This document shows positions 1-9,000 of a stretch of DNA of 64,000 nt, one piece after another. The stretch is from an uncultured Methanospirillum sp. (lineage in GTDB: Archaea; Halobacteriota; Methanomicrobia; Methanomicrobiales; Methanospirillaceae), in the NCBI RefSeq assembly GCF_963668475.1, contig NZ_OY764544.1:1-64000 (forward strand), in the 5' to 3' direction. Position numbers and translations under genes: made by a program. The notes under the pieces are model-generated. The model was not told the DNA's origin. It worked only from the letters and a program-made list of their open reading frames with translations, and did no database searches. Every line of letters starts with the position of its first letter. The stretch's first letter is position 1.

Positions 1-261
1 GCTGTTCCCCTGGCCGTTCTTATCGGAATCCCGCTTTATATGAATGCAGTAGGCATGATTCCGATATTACAGGTTCTGACAGAAAAAGGTGTTGCCATGG
101 GTACAGCTCTCGCATTTATGATGGCCGTCATTGGCCTTTCAGTGCCAGAGATGATAATTCTCAGGAAGGTTCTGAAGATTCGGCTGCTGGTAATTTTCGC
201 CGGGATACTCTTTGTTGCTATTACGATAACCGGGATTATTTTCAACATGATATTAGGATAA
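1..261 (+). CDS. Permease, UPF0718/ArsP-type (C-terminal part)
   Basis: The reading frame is open from the first base, so the gene starts outside the window and only the last 86 residues are seen. They form about three hydrophobic segments, with an IPLY motif near the start and SVPEMIIL between helices. The same layout (GVPLY, then SLPEIAIL) is found at the C-terminus of the full-length permease at 16214-17302, so the two are paralogues. Members of this family export metals, metalloids or organoarsenicals across the membrane, but the substrate cannot be read from this part. An ArsR repressor gene follows on the same strand, fitting a metal-responsive export unit. Confidence 0.75.
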   Translation, partial: AVPLAVLIGIPLYMNAVGMIPILQVLTEKGVAMGTALAFMMAVIGLSVPEMIILRKVLKIRLLVIFAGILFVAITITGIIFNMILG

Positions 262-608
262 ATAGATCAGTATGATCACAAATTAGAGAAAAATTAGAAC
301 TTTTCACATGAATCAGTCATCCCCATACAGATAGCTTATCCACCCACACAAACCCGCTCTCCTTTTTTTGCATGAAAAAGTCCTTTTCACCGGTCCTACC
401 CGGGGCACCGTTGGGGTTTTTACCGGATGAACGACCCCTCATCCAGATAATCTTCAAAACATTATTCAAAAGAAATGGAGATTATATCAATGAGATATTT
501 TTGAAATTACCTGTGACATAGTTTATTAATAGGAATGCATTTCATATTTAATTGAATTTTTGAAAATACTCATGAATACAAACCTAAGACTACCGGCATG
601 ACACATTC
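262..608. other. Intergenic region with one 3' hairpin element
   Basis: No gene is supported here. The stretch holds copy A of the dispersed hairpin element (363-421), about 100 bases after the permease stop. It then becomes AT-rich up to the ArsR gene, with a possible TATA-like sequence in the TTTATTAATAGG stretch near 520-532. TTCATGAA-like half sites occur just before the ArsR start and could be an autoregulatory operator, but this is only suggestive. Confidence 0.5.
363..421 (+). repeat. Dispersed 3' hairpin element, copy A
   Basis: One of four related copies (others at 12084-12155, 15673-15736 and 33841-33907). Read on this strand it has TGAAAAAGTCCTTTTCA, which folds on itself, then CCGGTCC, a GC-rich part ending CCGTTGGGG, and a T run. 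All four copies lie downstream of a gene stop and in the same orientation relative to that gene, here the permease ending at 261. In this copy the left arm of the GC-rich stem is damaged (CCCGGGGC instead of a full CCCCAACGG complement), so the main hairpin is weaker. A role in transcript ends or 3'UTR processing is inferred. Confidence 0.75.
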
Positions 609-956
609 ATGAAATCAATTGATATTCCCGAACGGGTTCAGGGCATTCTGGATTCTGTAATAGGAGTGGATGAACTTTGTGAACGTCTCCCTTCTCAAGC
701 TCATATCTCACAGATGAGTAGCATCCATCATGCACTGTCAGATCCAATTCGGTTAAAAATACTCTATCTTCTTGCAATCCAACCGCTCTGTGTCTGTGTT
801 ATCAAAGAATGTGTAAAGATCGCAGATTCAAAACTTTCATATCACCTTACCGTGTTGAAAAAAGGGAATCTCATTGAAGGAGATCAACAAGGAACATGGA
901 TAATTTATCGGATCACTGATCTCGGAGAACAAATGCTCACTCCGGAACATGAATAA
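609..956 (+). CDS. ArsR-family metal-responsive repressor
   Basis: A 115-residue winged-helix protein. The central part from about residue 35 (HHALSDPIRLKILYLL) followed by a CVC motif and the recognition helix SKLSYHLTVLKKGNLI is typical of the ArsR/SmtB family. Cys56 and Cys58 (CVC) plus Cys63 resemble the alpha3 thiol metal site used by ArsR/CadC-type sensors for As(III), Sb(III), Cd(II) or Pb(II). It follows a metal-type permease and precedes a convergent CDF exporter. In this family, metal binding releases the repressor from DNA, so it probably controls nearby transport genes and itself. The exact metal is not determinable. Confidence 0.9.
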   Translation: MKSIDIPERVQGILDSVIGVDELCERLPSQAHISQMSSIHHALSDPIRLKILYLLAIQPLCVCVIKECVKIADSKLSYHLTVLKKGNLIEGDQQGTWIIYRITDLGEQMLTPEHE

Positions 957-1157
957 GGGGTGAAAATGATGAGATTTGGATATGTTTCAATCACTGAGAA
1001 TCATCCCGATTTACCTTTTATTAGCCAGCAGTCCGGTAATATGAATAATATCACTGCTTCCTGAAATCACGACATCACCAATAAAACGAGTGAATTTCTG
1101 ATACATTCTGTTCAAACTCGTTTGATATTCTCAATGAATGGTATGTCATTATACTGT

Positions 1158-2054
1158 TCACTCAGGATGACTCCGGACCTCTTCGACAACTGAACAGGTT
1201 GTGCAGGCGTTGCATTCAAACTCCAGGGTCAAATAGAGAATCTGATACTTCTTAAGCCGTTCCTTGATCTCCTGTTTCATTTGTTCTATCTGATCCACAT
1301 CACGAACGCAGGAGTAGACATGGGTATCGAGGACATGGATGTTTGAACAGAGACTCCAGAGGTGGAGATGATGGACATCCTCCACACCGGTAACTGACCT
1401 GATCTCTGCAATCACCTCATCGAAACTGACTGATCGGGGTGCAAACTGGAGAAGAATTGCGATCGTCTCTCTGAGTAACCCCACTGCAGTTCCGATGATG
1501 ATCACTCCGATAATCGCGGAGAGGATCGGATCGATGAGCACCTGACCGGTGAAATAAATCCAGACTGCTGCCCCGATGACCGCAACAGATGAGAGCGTAT
1601 CTCCCAGTACATGAAGAAATGCACTCCGCATATTCAGGTCATGGCTCCCATGGAGCAGATAGATGATTGCAAGGTTTGCAATAAGACCGATGATAGCGAC
1701 TCCCATCATGATTCCGCCCTGAATGGAAGTCGGGGAGAGAAACCGCTGGTATGCCTCCCAGATAACGATCCCACTGATGACCACCAGGAGAACCGCATTG
1801 ATAAATCCCGCAAATATCTCTGTCCGGTGAAGTCCGTATGTCCGTTCTTTGGTGGCAATACTCGTTGCAAGGATCATGGCCACGAGTGAGAGGATCAGCG
1901 AGAGGAGATCGCTGAGCATATGACCGGCATCGCTCACCAGGGCAAGTGAGCCGGAAAGTAATCCTCCGATGACCTCGACGAGTAAAAAGAGAGCCGTGAT
2001 CAGAATTGAGAGTTTGAGTCGGGTGATATTGGGTGAATGGGTATGCTCAGTCAT
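1158..2054 (-). CDS. Cation diffusion facilitator (CDF) metal exporter
   Basis: A 298-residue CzcD/ZitB-like protein with six membrane segments. The two metal-binding repeats are visible: SDAGHMLSD in TM2 and HVLGDTLSS in TM5. The cytoplasmic C-terminal domain carries HHLHLWSL and ends in a Cys cluster (CNACTTC), an extra possible metal ligand. These proteins exchange Zn, Cd, Co or Fe(II) for protons. A TTG 12 bases upstream is also in frame, but the ATG at 2054 gives the usual short N-terminus (TEHTHS) and is preferred. A 14-bp motif shared with the Cys-rich gene at 19817 lies 27-40 bases upstream of the start. Confidence 0.92.
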   Translation of the reverse strand: MTEHTHSPNITRLKLSILITALFLLVEVIGGLLSGSLALVSDAGHMLSDLLSLILSLVAMILATSIATKERTYGLHRTEIFAGFINAVLLVVISGIVIWEAYQRFLSPTSIQGGIMMGVAIIGLIANLAIIYLLHGSHDLNMRSAFLHVLGDTLSSVAVIGAAVWIYFTGQVLIDPILSAIIGVIIIGTAVGLLRETIAILLQFAPRSVSFDEVIAEIRSVTGVEDVHHLHLWSLCSNIHVLDTHVYSCVRDVDQIEQMKQEIKERLKKYQILYLTLEFECNACTTCSVVEEVRSHPE

Positions 2055-2080
2055 GTTTTTTACCAAGTATAACCGTGTTA

Positions 2081-2094
2081 GGATAACCTATACG
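2081..2094 (-). promoter_or_regulatory. Shared operator-like motif upstream of CDF gene
   Basis: The 14-mer GGATAACCTATACG (plus strand) lies 27-40 bases upstream of the CDF start. An identical 14-mer in the opposite orientation lies upstream of the Cys-rich small protein gene near the metal ATPase (20017-20030). Both targets are metal-handling genes, so a common metal-responsive regulator is inferred. The regulator is unknown. Confidence 0.5.
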
Positions 2095-2202
2095 CGTTTG
2101 TTTATCATAAGATATGCATCGATAGTAATTTTAAGTCATTTATTTTTTTGTAAGTTGATCGAATAATCTATTTTCTTTCTGATCTAATTATGATATCATA
2201 AT

Positions 2203-4023
2203 ATGGAGAATCTAAATTTAAGAGGCCAAAAAGACATGACATCAAATATATTACAATATCCAGAAATGAACAATCAACAATGTGATATCTGCGAACAAGG
2301 GTGCATAATTCAGGAAAATGGAGTCGGACGTTGCAAGATGTATACGACGGATGGTACAAGAATTATTGAACGATTTCCTTCTTCCTATCTTATTACCACT
2401 CCAATAAGTATAGAAACGATGCCCCTGGTGCATTTTCACCCAAAAGGTAAGTTTCTTCAGGTAAGCACCATTGGATGCAATTTCTCCTGCCCTGGTTGTG
2501 TATCTGAAATATTAGCGCGAAGGGTGGATGAACTGGCACCTGCTCTTGAATTTCTCACTCCGGAGATGGTTGTTGCTCGTACACGTGAACTGGAATGTAT
2601 TGGGATAGTATTCTGTTTAAATGAACCAGCGGTATCTTTTTACACAATTCTTGAACTTGCCAAATGTGCTCATGACCATGGTTTACTCTTTGGATGTTCT
2701 ACAAATGGTTATTTTACCCGTTCCGCGCTGGAACAGTTGATTCCATATCTTGATTGTGTGAGTGTTGGCCTGAAGGGATGCAAAAAGGAATCATATGTGT
2801 CGTGTGGAGCAACGAACCCTGAAATCCCTATGCAAACGATACAGTTGTTAGCCAATACATCAGTTCATCTTGAGATAGCAATCATCCATGAAAAAGGAAA
2901 AGAAGATGAGATCATGGAAACCTGCCTTAAGGTTGCAAAAATATCTCCTGATATTCCTGTTCAGATTATGCGATTTATCGCTTTTGGAACCGCTGATGTA
3001 TCTTTTGAACCGTCTATTCATGAATCTGAACATCTATGTAATCAGATTCGAGCATTTCTTACCCATGTGTATTTATTTAATTCTCCTGGAAGCACATACG
3101 GAGACACGCTCTGCCCCGTATGTAATAAAACACTAATGAGAAGGGAGATGCACGGACCTATGGGAGCACATATTTTCGAAACAATGCTCAATGCTTCGTG
3201 TGCTTGTGGGTACCAGATACCAATTAATGGCCGGATAGCATCAAAGGAGTTCGAGGAGCAGGGGATGATGGGAGGATACCGATCAACCCGTGCGCTTGAG
3301 GTTATCGAGTCAATATTGGTTTGTCTTGGAGTTACAGATGAACAGACTCATGCACAGGTATGGTTTGATATGATGCGTGAGAAGTATATCGATACACTTC
3401 AAATGAAAATTCAGGATCCTATCCAATATCTGGAGATAGTAATGTATCTAGCAAGGTTGACAGATCGCATCTCTGAAGGAACTAATCTCTGTAATTATAT
3501 TCAAAAATTGATAGAATTAATTACAGTTAGTGTTAGAGATGTAACTTACCGGCCACGTGTATATTATATGATGGGGACTCCCCTTTTTTGTTTGAACGAA
3601 GGAAGGTTTGAAACAAAACTTGTTACCTTAGCTGGGGGAACATCTGTAAACTGTGACCTTCCAAGAAAAGGAATGCCAGGAATCATGATCCGGCCCGATG
3701 ATCTCATCCGGATGAATCCCGACATTATTGTGATTTCAGGTCTATTCTCCTGTCCGGAAGAAGATGTCTACACATTTTGTTATGAGAACTTGATTGAAGT
3801 CAATGCTATTAAGAATCATAAGGTAATTGCTATGCCAGTATCCTGGGATTTTGGAAATCCTCGCTGGATACTGGGATTATTATTTCTTGCTCAAAAAATA
3901 CATCCCGAATGTTGTTCCTTTAATATTGAATCCGAGAGAGCGAATTTTTATAACACCTTTTTTGGAATTTCTCCGAATCAAATCCATTCTAATCGTTCTT
4001 TTTATCGAACGACTATCTCCTGA
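2203..4023 (+). CDS. Radical SAM protein fused to a TroA/BtuF-like half domain
   Basis: A 606-residue protein. The N-terminal part resembles pyruvate formate-lyase-activating/AmmeMemoRadiSam enzymes: CDICEQGC and GRC near residues 27-44, then the radical SAM cluster motif with Cys92, Cys96 and Cys99 (CNFSCPGC). A CPVC...CAC pair follows near residues 305-333. From about residue 450 the sequence changes to a periplasmic-binding-protein pattern (LVTLAGGTSVNCDL, RMNPDIIVISG, WILGLLFLA) like the C-lobe of iron/cobalamin-binding proteins, but with no signal peptide. A convergent true binding protein of the same fold lies next door. It may make or modify a metal chelate or cofactor, which is inference. 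An ATG at 2236, preceded by AGAGG, may be the real start. Confidence 0.8.
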   Translation: MENLNLRGQKDMTSNILQYPEMNNQQCDICEQGCIIQENGVGRCKMYTTDGTRIIERFPSSYLITTPISIETMPLVHFHPKGKFLQVSTIGCNFSCPGCVSEILARRVDELAPALEFLTPEMVVARTRELECIGIVFCLNEPAVSFYTILELAKCAHDHGLLFGCSTNGYFTRSALEQLIPYLDCVSVGLKGCKKESYVSCGATNPEIPMQTIQLLANTSVHLEIAIIHEKGKEDEIMETCLKVAKISPDIPVQIMRFIAFGTADVSFEPSIHESEHLCNQIRAFLTHVYLFNSPGSTYGDTLCPVCNKTLMRREMHGPMGAHIFETMLNASCACGYQIPINGRIASKEFEEQGMMGGYRSTRALEVIESILVCLGVTDEQTHAQVWFDMMREKYIDTLQMKIQDPIQYLEIVMYLARLTDRISEGTNLCNYIQKLIELITVSVRDVTYRPRVYYMMGTPLFCLNEGRFETKLVTLAGGTSVNCDLPRKGMPGIMIRPDDLIRMNPDIIVISGLFSCPEEDVYTFCYENLIEVNAIKNHKVIAMPVSWDFGNPRWILGLLFLAQKIHPECCSFNIESERANFYNTFFGISPNQIHSNRSFYRTTIS

Positions 4024-4300
4024 TTTTTTTTGGAACAGAACAGGATTTAATTATTGACATATACAGAATCTTCACATAAAATGTATCATATTATGAAGAA
4101 ATTTGATGAGGATCCTGGATCAATATACTGTGTGCTGAAAGAGAATTCTTAATCTTACAATATAAATTTCTCTTTTCAATTGGCGAGATTATCTCCTTTG
4201 CGATGCATGAATGTAATAATTTACCTAATATTCCTCACAAAAAATGAGTTCAACGATCTTGGATCTCCACAAGAAAAGAGAATGATAAAAAAATATTTCC

Positions 4301-5395
4301 TTAATAATCGGTAAGTCCCGATTCGCTCAGAATTGTGGATACCTGGTTATCAGTTAAATCTGTATGAATGAATTTCTGGTAGTATTCCTTTGTCAAGCTC
4401 TTCAGATCAATGTCTGCAAATTTATCCGGATATAGTACTTTTGCAGTCCATGGAATACCAATAATGACATTCAGACATGGTGGTCTGTCAAACCAGCCGA
4501 ACGGATTGGTAGGTACGCAGTAGACCTGTTTATCCTGCACAGCTTTAATCTTCTGCCAGTTGGGATCTGAGTAGACCTTATCATAGAAGCCTTTGCTACC
4601 GGCAATAATCACATCTGGGTTCCATTCCAGGACTTGTTCCATGCTGACTGGAGACAACCCCATCTCTCCTTTTTGAGCGCCCTCGTAAACATTAATTCCA
4701 CCACAGAGATCTATTAACTGAGCATGCATTGAACCCTTTGGATCAGTTGTTAGTCCTTCAGGCCCCTCCGCATAGTATACACTCTTCTTCTCGCTCTCAG
4801 GAATGGATGCTGCAATCCCACTCACTTTATTATAGACATTATCATAATATGATGTTAGTTCAACTGCTTTCTGCTCTTCTCCGAGTAATTCGCCCATGTA
4901 TTTTATTGCAGGTGCAAAATTGTTAACATTGGTAGTATCCTCGACTGCAATGTATGGGATAGATCCGAACTTTTCTTGTCTTTCATTGATTGTCTCCAGA
5001 TAATTTCCATTTTTGGTGAATCCAGTAAATATTGCATCTGGTTTCATTGAGATAAATGTCTCATAGTCCGCTGTTAGACCCCCATACCAACCTCCAACAA
5101 CAGGAAGCGTTCGGTATTTTTCTGGCATGTAGGTCATGTTCTTTTCATCAGTCTGCCAACCCATCAATTTCTCCGGAGCAAGCATGTAAATCATTTCTGT
5201 AGTGGGTGGATAGGTGGAGAGAACATTTGTTATCTGATTAGGAACGGTAAGGGTTCTTCCAGCCATATCAGTGATAGATTTTGTGTTTGGTCCAGAATTT
5301 GAATCCTGAGCCACACAAACTGTTATCACGCACATCAAGAGTAAAATTGTATAAATTCCAACAATCGTTCTTGAAATCAATAGTTTTTTTTCCAT
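4301..5395 (-). CDS. ABC-type metal/corrinoid substrate-binding protein (TroA/BtuF fold)
   Basis: A 364-residue exported binding protein. The N-terminus (MEKKLLIS followed by a long hydrophobic stretch to about residue 30) is a signal peptide. The mature part follows the FecB/BtuF pattern: TDMAGRTLTVPNQITNVLS, then a VGGWYGG region, and in the C-lobe LIDLCGGINVY, WNPDVIIAGS and VPTNPFGWFDRPP. Family members bind ferric chelates, haem, cobalamin or metal complexes. No permease or ATPase gene lies nearby. Its only close partner is the convergent radical SAM protein carrying a similar C-lobe. The ATG at 5395 is preceded by GGAG; an in-frame extension to 5467 has no signal-peptide logic. Confidence 0.85.
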   Translation of the reverse strand: MEKKLLISRTIVGIYTILLLMCVITVCVAQDSNSGPNTKSITDMAGRTLTVPNQITNVLSTYPPTTEMIYMLAPEKLMGWQTDEKNMTYMPEKYRTLPVVGGWYGGLTADYETFISMKPDAIFTGFTKNGNYLETINERQEKFGSIPYIAVEDTTNVNNFAPAIKYMGELLGEEQKAVELTSYYDNVYNKVSGIAASIPESEKKSVYYAEGPEGLTTDPKGSMHAQLIDLCGGINVYEGAQKGEMGLSPVSMEQVLEWNPDVIIAGSKGFYDKVYSDPNWQKIKAVQDKQVYCVPTNPFGWFDRPPCLNVIIGIPWTAKVLYPDKFADIDLKSLTKEYYQKFIHTDLTDNQVSTILSESGLTDY

Positions 5396-5798
5396 ATGGT
5401 TAACTCCAAAGTAAATGTCAAAGTTCATGCCAAAGTGATACTCAATTAGGGTTACTAATTGACACAATACAGTTTTTTGACTTAAGCAATTAACATTATG
5501 ACAAAGTATATTTTATCTTATTACACTTAAAATAATATGATTTATGACTGTAGAAATAAATCATCTAAAGAGAGTAAATATAGTTCAAATATCAATAATA
5601 TAGTTCATCCAATGTATAACTTATATATTTTTTAAAAAATAAGCATAATCCTGTGCATTAATTAAACTATATGATTTCTCATTCGAAGCAAATTCACAGA
5701 GGAGGCAGAAATTTTTTCTATACAATATCCAAATGTCAACCCAACTAGAAGTAAGAATAACTGAGTTCTCTTAATGCTATTCAGAATGAATATGGGAT
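5396..5798. other. AT-rich intergenic region
   Basis: No coding frame of substance and no clear RNA fold. Very AT-rich, with several TATA-like stretches (for example around 5618-5640) that could serve the binding-protein gene to the left. Confidence 0.4.
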
Positions 5799-6497
5799 TT
5801 AAATTTTCCCTTCCTCTTCACGTTTCTTCCTAGCAGACTCTTTTATCTTTTCCATCAGGTCGAGAGCCTTCTGCTTCGCCTCACGCTCCTTTTCATCCTT
5901 TGGTTCTGCCCAGGGCTGTGTTACTTTCCAGGTGATCTTCCCGTTTAATGGAGGATCAGGATAAGCTCCGGGATCATAGAGCGAGTATGACATAAACTCT
6001 GTCGGAGTCTCCTGGTAACAGGACCAGACGGCCTGCCTGATAGCTGACTCATTCTGATGTTGGCAATCGACCAGGGTGATCTGATCTCTGAACCGGGCGA
6101 TCATCTCTTTGGAAATATTATACAGGTTTGCAGTGAGAGCATCAGTCCCGATAATCTTGTTCTTATCATCAACCCCGTTCTTGATCAGAGCTTTGATCGC
6201 ATCCCCGGTCCGGTGTCCTTCAGTTTCCGGGCCTCCGAGAACAAGATACCGGATGTTCGGGTTCGCGACAATATTACAGACGATCTTCTCAATGCCGATA
6301 TTTGCGGTCTGCACCGTTCCTGATAATGCTGCTCCGGACTCTATCCCGGTCCTGACCAGGCGTTCAAGTTCTGGTGGGATCTTATCTTCATCGGTGGTGA
6401 GGATGATCACAACCGCAACCGGAGAATAATCATTACCTCTCAAATACCTTCCTTCCTCGGGAGGATAATCAGGATGAGGAGGTTGTTTATATGTCAT
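5799..6497 (-). CDS. Soluble MtrA paralogue (corrinoid protein of methyl-H4MPT:CoM methyltransferase family)
   Basis: The 232-residue protein matches the cytoplasmic domain of MtrA over residues 16-175: GRYLRGNDYSPVAV, GAALSGTVQTANIGIEK, NPNIRYLVLGGPETEGH, AVWSCYQE. His95, in the GPETEGH segment, corresponds to the cobalt-ligating histidine region of MtrA. Genuine MtrA ends in a membrane helix; this one ends in a charged helix (residues about 195-232) with no membrane segment. It is also alone, without mtrB-H. It may carry methyl-corrinoid in a side pathway or act as a spare or sensor, which is inference. Family membership is near certain. Confidence 0.92.
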   Translation of the reverse strand: MTYKQPPHPDYPPEEGRYLRGNDYSPVAVVIILTTDEDKIPPELERLVRTGIESGAALSGTVQTANIGIEKIVCNIVANPNIRYLVLGGPETEGHRTGDAIKALIKNGVDDKNKIIGTDALTANLYNISKEMIARFRDQITLVDCQHQNESAIRQAVWSCYQETPTEFMSYSLYDPGAYPDPPLNGKITWKVTQPWAEPKDEKEREAKQKALDLMEKIKESARKKREEEGKI

Positions 6498-6590
6498 ATT
6501 ATACGCCTTCAGACATAGAGGAATGATTCTCTAACAATTTAATTATTGTTGAAATATTCTGCAGTTCATCCTGGCACATGGACTGAAAAA

Positions 6591-8102
6591 TTAGATCATC
6601 GGGATGAGAATGATAATTCCCATCAGAACCATGACAATCCCAATCACTAACCGTAACTGACTTTTTCTCTCTTCTCTCCAGGCATTCACCTTTTCTGGAG
6701 GAAGACCAAAGAAGACAAGGAGGAGAATCGCGATGAGAGGGATAATAACCACGAAATTGTAGAGCGTCAGATAAAGCAGACCTGATGTTACATCCTTATA
6801 GACCATCCCAAGAATGGAGATGTAAATCCCTGCAGTACAGGCCATCCCGTAAATTCCTACCAGAACCCCGACAATAAACCCGCCTGGAATACTTGCCTTT
6901 TTCATGTATGAAGAGATCAGACTTTTCTTTGATTCCGGAATAGAGAGCAGGGGCTTTTGTTTTTTCGAGAGACCATCTTTAATCTGTATGACTCCTGCAA
7001 TAATCGCAATGGCAGCAGCGACCAGAGTAAAAGTAGTAGCTAATCCGGGAAGCTGAATCACGGAGAAGATTGCAAACCCGGAGAGAAGCCTGATCAGGAA
7101 AAATGCACAGATATATGAAATTCCTACGAACAGAACCATTCTCCTGGTACCGGTTGCCATCAGAGATACCAGCAGAAGGGCCAGAACAAGGAGTCCACAG
7201 GGATTCAGACCTTCCCCGATGGCGGCAACAAGAAGAACGACCAGATTTACAGAGGATACTTCCTGGGATGAGCCCTGATCAAAGAGAAATGCATTGGGTG
7301 TAGATTTTTTCTGGTATGATTCTACGGTGGAATTAAATTTTTCCGTGATGTTTGGTTCACCCTGTAGGAGGGTATCACCGACAAATACTACCGGAACATG
7401 AATTGTTTCCTGGGGATGCATATTCCTGAACTTCTCAAACAGTTCAATATTTTTCTGATTTCCTGATATATTGTTAAAATTAATCTTGATATTGGGGTGC
7501 TCCCTGGCATACTGCTCAATTATGGGGAGCACTTTCTGACAGGAACCACAGGTGGGATTGTAAAAAAAGTAAATGCCATCAGTCTCCTGATCATCAGGTG
7601 AAGGGGTTACCGATGCAGTCTGGGTGATCTCATCACCGGTCTGAAACCCAGTTAAACCCAGGTCAGTAAATGTTCCATTTGCCTGACCATTTTTCCGATA
7701 AGATTCTACAGCAGAAATAAACTGGCTGGAGATATTCGGTTCACCCTGGATGAACGAGTTCCCAAGAACTACCGTAGGTACGTATATCTTCCCTTGAGGG
7801 TACATACTCCTGATATTTTCAAATTGCAGGGCATTTGTGCGATTCATGGATACGTTCAGAAACTCAATCTCTGTCTCCGGATGACTTTTTGCATACTGTT
7901 CCATAAAGGGGAGAACCTTCATGCAGGGAGCACAGGTAGGATTGTAGAAAAAGTCAACATGAACCGGTTTTTCTGCTCCACCGACTACCATCAGGTTGGT
8001 ATTTGGTTCCTCTGATCCTGACACTGTCGCTACCAGTCCGGTACCAATAATGCTCAACGTGAAAAGTAGCAAAAGAACCTGATAATATAATCTATTTCTC
8101 AT
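6591..8102 (-). CDS. Double thioredoxin-fold / CcdA-like membrane fusion protein
   Basis: A 503-residue exported protein. A signal anchor (about residues 5-27) is followed by two thioredoxin-like domains: FFYNPTCAPC near residue 55 with a VPTV cis-proline segment, and FFYNPTCGSC near residue 185 with VPVV. Residues about 280-500 form six or more membrane helices of the CcdA/DsbD type, with paired transmembrane cysteines in NPCGLLVLALLL and YGMACTAG. DsbD-type proteins carry electrons from cytoplasmic thioredoxin to extracytoplasmic thiols. The thioredoxin domains resemble the small proteins at 10491, 11008 and 20253, which are likely partners. The ATG at 8102 is preferred over an upstream TTG. 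Confidence 0.88.
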   Translation of the reverse strand: MRNRLYYQVLLLLFTLSIIGTGLVATVSGSEEPNTNLMVVGGAEKPVHVDFFYNPTCAPCMKVLPFMEQYAKSHPETEIEFLNVSMNRTNALQFENIRSMYPQGKIYVPTVVLGNSFIQGEPNISSQFISAVESYRKNGQANGTFTDLGLTGFQTGDEITQTASVTPSPDDQETDGIYFFYNPTCGSCQKVLPIIEQYAREHPNIKINFNNISGNQKNIELFEKFRNMHPQETIHVPVVFVGDTLLQGEPNITEKFNSTVESYQKKSTPNAFLFDQGSSQEVSSVNLVVLLVAAIGEGLNPCGLLVLALLLVSLMATGTRRMVLFVGISYICAFFLIRLLSGFAIFSVIQLPGLATTFTLVAAAIAIIAGVIQIKDGLSKKQKPLLSIPESKKSLISSYMKKASIPGGFIVGVLVGIYGMACTAGIYISILGMVYKDVTSGLLYLTLYNFVVIIPLIAILLLVFFGLPPEKVNAWREERKSQLRLVIGIVMVLMGIIILIPMI

Positions 8103-8151
8103 GATAAACCGCAATTAATCAGTAGTTTTCTGGATATGTTTGGTATAATCT

Positions 8152-8175
8152 TTCTCACAGCAAAAGCTACATGAA
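8152..8175 (+). repeat. 24-base direct repeat, copy 1
   Basis: Begins TTCTCACAGCAAAAGC and ends TACATGAA. An identical copy lies at 8825-8848 in the same orientation, 673 bases away. In both copies the frame reads LTAKAT followed by TGA, so they may be the same part of two decayed coding copies. Confidence 0.7.
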
Positions 8176-8526
8176 TGGTTTCTGTTAAAAAACGCATTGT
8201 ATGTTCTGTATCAGGTGGAGATACGCGATTATCTCCGGTTACGGTTTCCCGGACCATGAAGGGAGCAGAGGGGTACCTGATCAATAAGCATCAAATCCAG
8301 GGGTTATAGATTCAGGGATGAAACCTGGATAAAGATTGAATCAGTCAAAAGATTTCAAAATAGATGCGAAAGGTCACTTCAGGAACCAGATCAGATCCAT
8401 GAGTCTGACAGTCAATCAGAATAATCTAAATGGTATCTCCAGATCATAATGATCTGATGGAGTAGATCAGGGGTTGATACATACCAATCTTCTGATTGCA
8501 TTGATGTGTCTCACTCATAGATCTGA

Positions 8527-8823
8527 CATCCTATCAATACGATAAGACTTGGTTATTGCGGAAGGGAGACATTCCAGACGATCGTCCGGAATGCATGTGG
8601 TTATATTGTATCATCAGTTCCCGTTGTTGGTTGTGACGTTATCCTATGGCAGATTTGGTATCTTCGAGGACATTCACCTCCGGTAACAGTACGAGATGGA
8701 TACAATTCTGGTGTTTATCTTGTGAAGCGGGTCATGACAGACAGGTCTTTTCAACACTCTGTTCCAGGTGATTGGATTGTCCGGTCATGCCCTGAAGAAG
8801 ATTCATTATCAGGTAATAAATGA
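8527..8823 (+). pseudogene. Open frame without start, probable gene remnant
   Basis: The frame is open for about 98 codons between stops but has no ATG, GTG or TTG near its beginning. The translation looks protein-like (for example CGYIVSSVPVVGCDVILWQI and a PPVTVRDGYNSGVYLV stretch), not random. It ends just before repeat copy 2. I do not recognise the family. A relic of a surface or enzyme gene is possible. Confidence 0.3.
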
Positions 8824-8824
8824 G

Positions 8825-8848
8825 TTCTCACAGCAAAAGCTACATGAA
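8825..8848 (+). repeat. 24-base direct repeat, copy 2
   Basis: Identical to 8152-8175. It follows immediately after the stop of the start-less open frame 8527-8823. Confidence 0.7.
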
Positions 8849-9000
8849 AAACCCTGGCCAAACCATGTGCCGGTCGCAATAATCAGGCGTGTAGCAAAGA
8901 TCAATTCACTTCACTGGAGAAAAAAGAAGGAAACTGACCCATGCGTATGACGGAATGAGACATTTATTATGTCATTCAAGAAAATTTTAAGTGATTGTCC

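Larger units (their letters stand above)
8103..9000. other. Noncoding or decayed region
   Basis: About 900 bases with no intact gene. It contains a 24-base direct repeat (8152-8175 and 8825-8848) and a stretch of about 98 codons that is open but has no start codon (8527-8823). Short open runs next to each repeat copy read similarly (LTAKAT then a stop), suggesting remains of a duplicated gene. Confidence 0.45.

Noticed and set aside
957..1157. Two short minus-strand open stretches (MTYHSLRIS... and ...GDVVISGSSDIIHITGLL)
   Set aside because: They are in different frames, short, and cannot be joined to any family I recognise.
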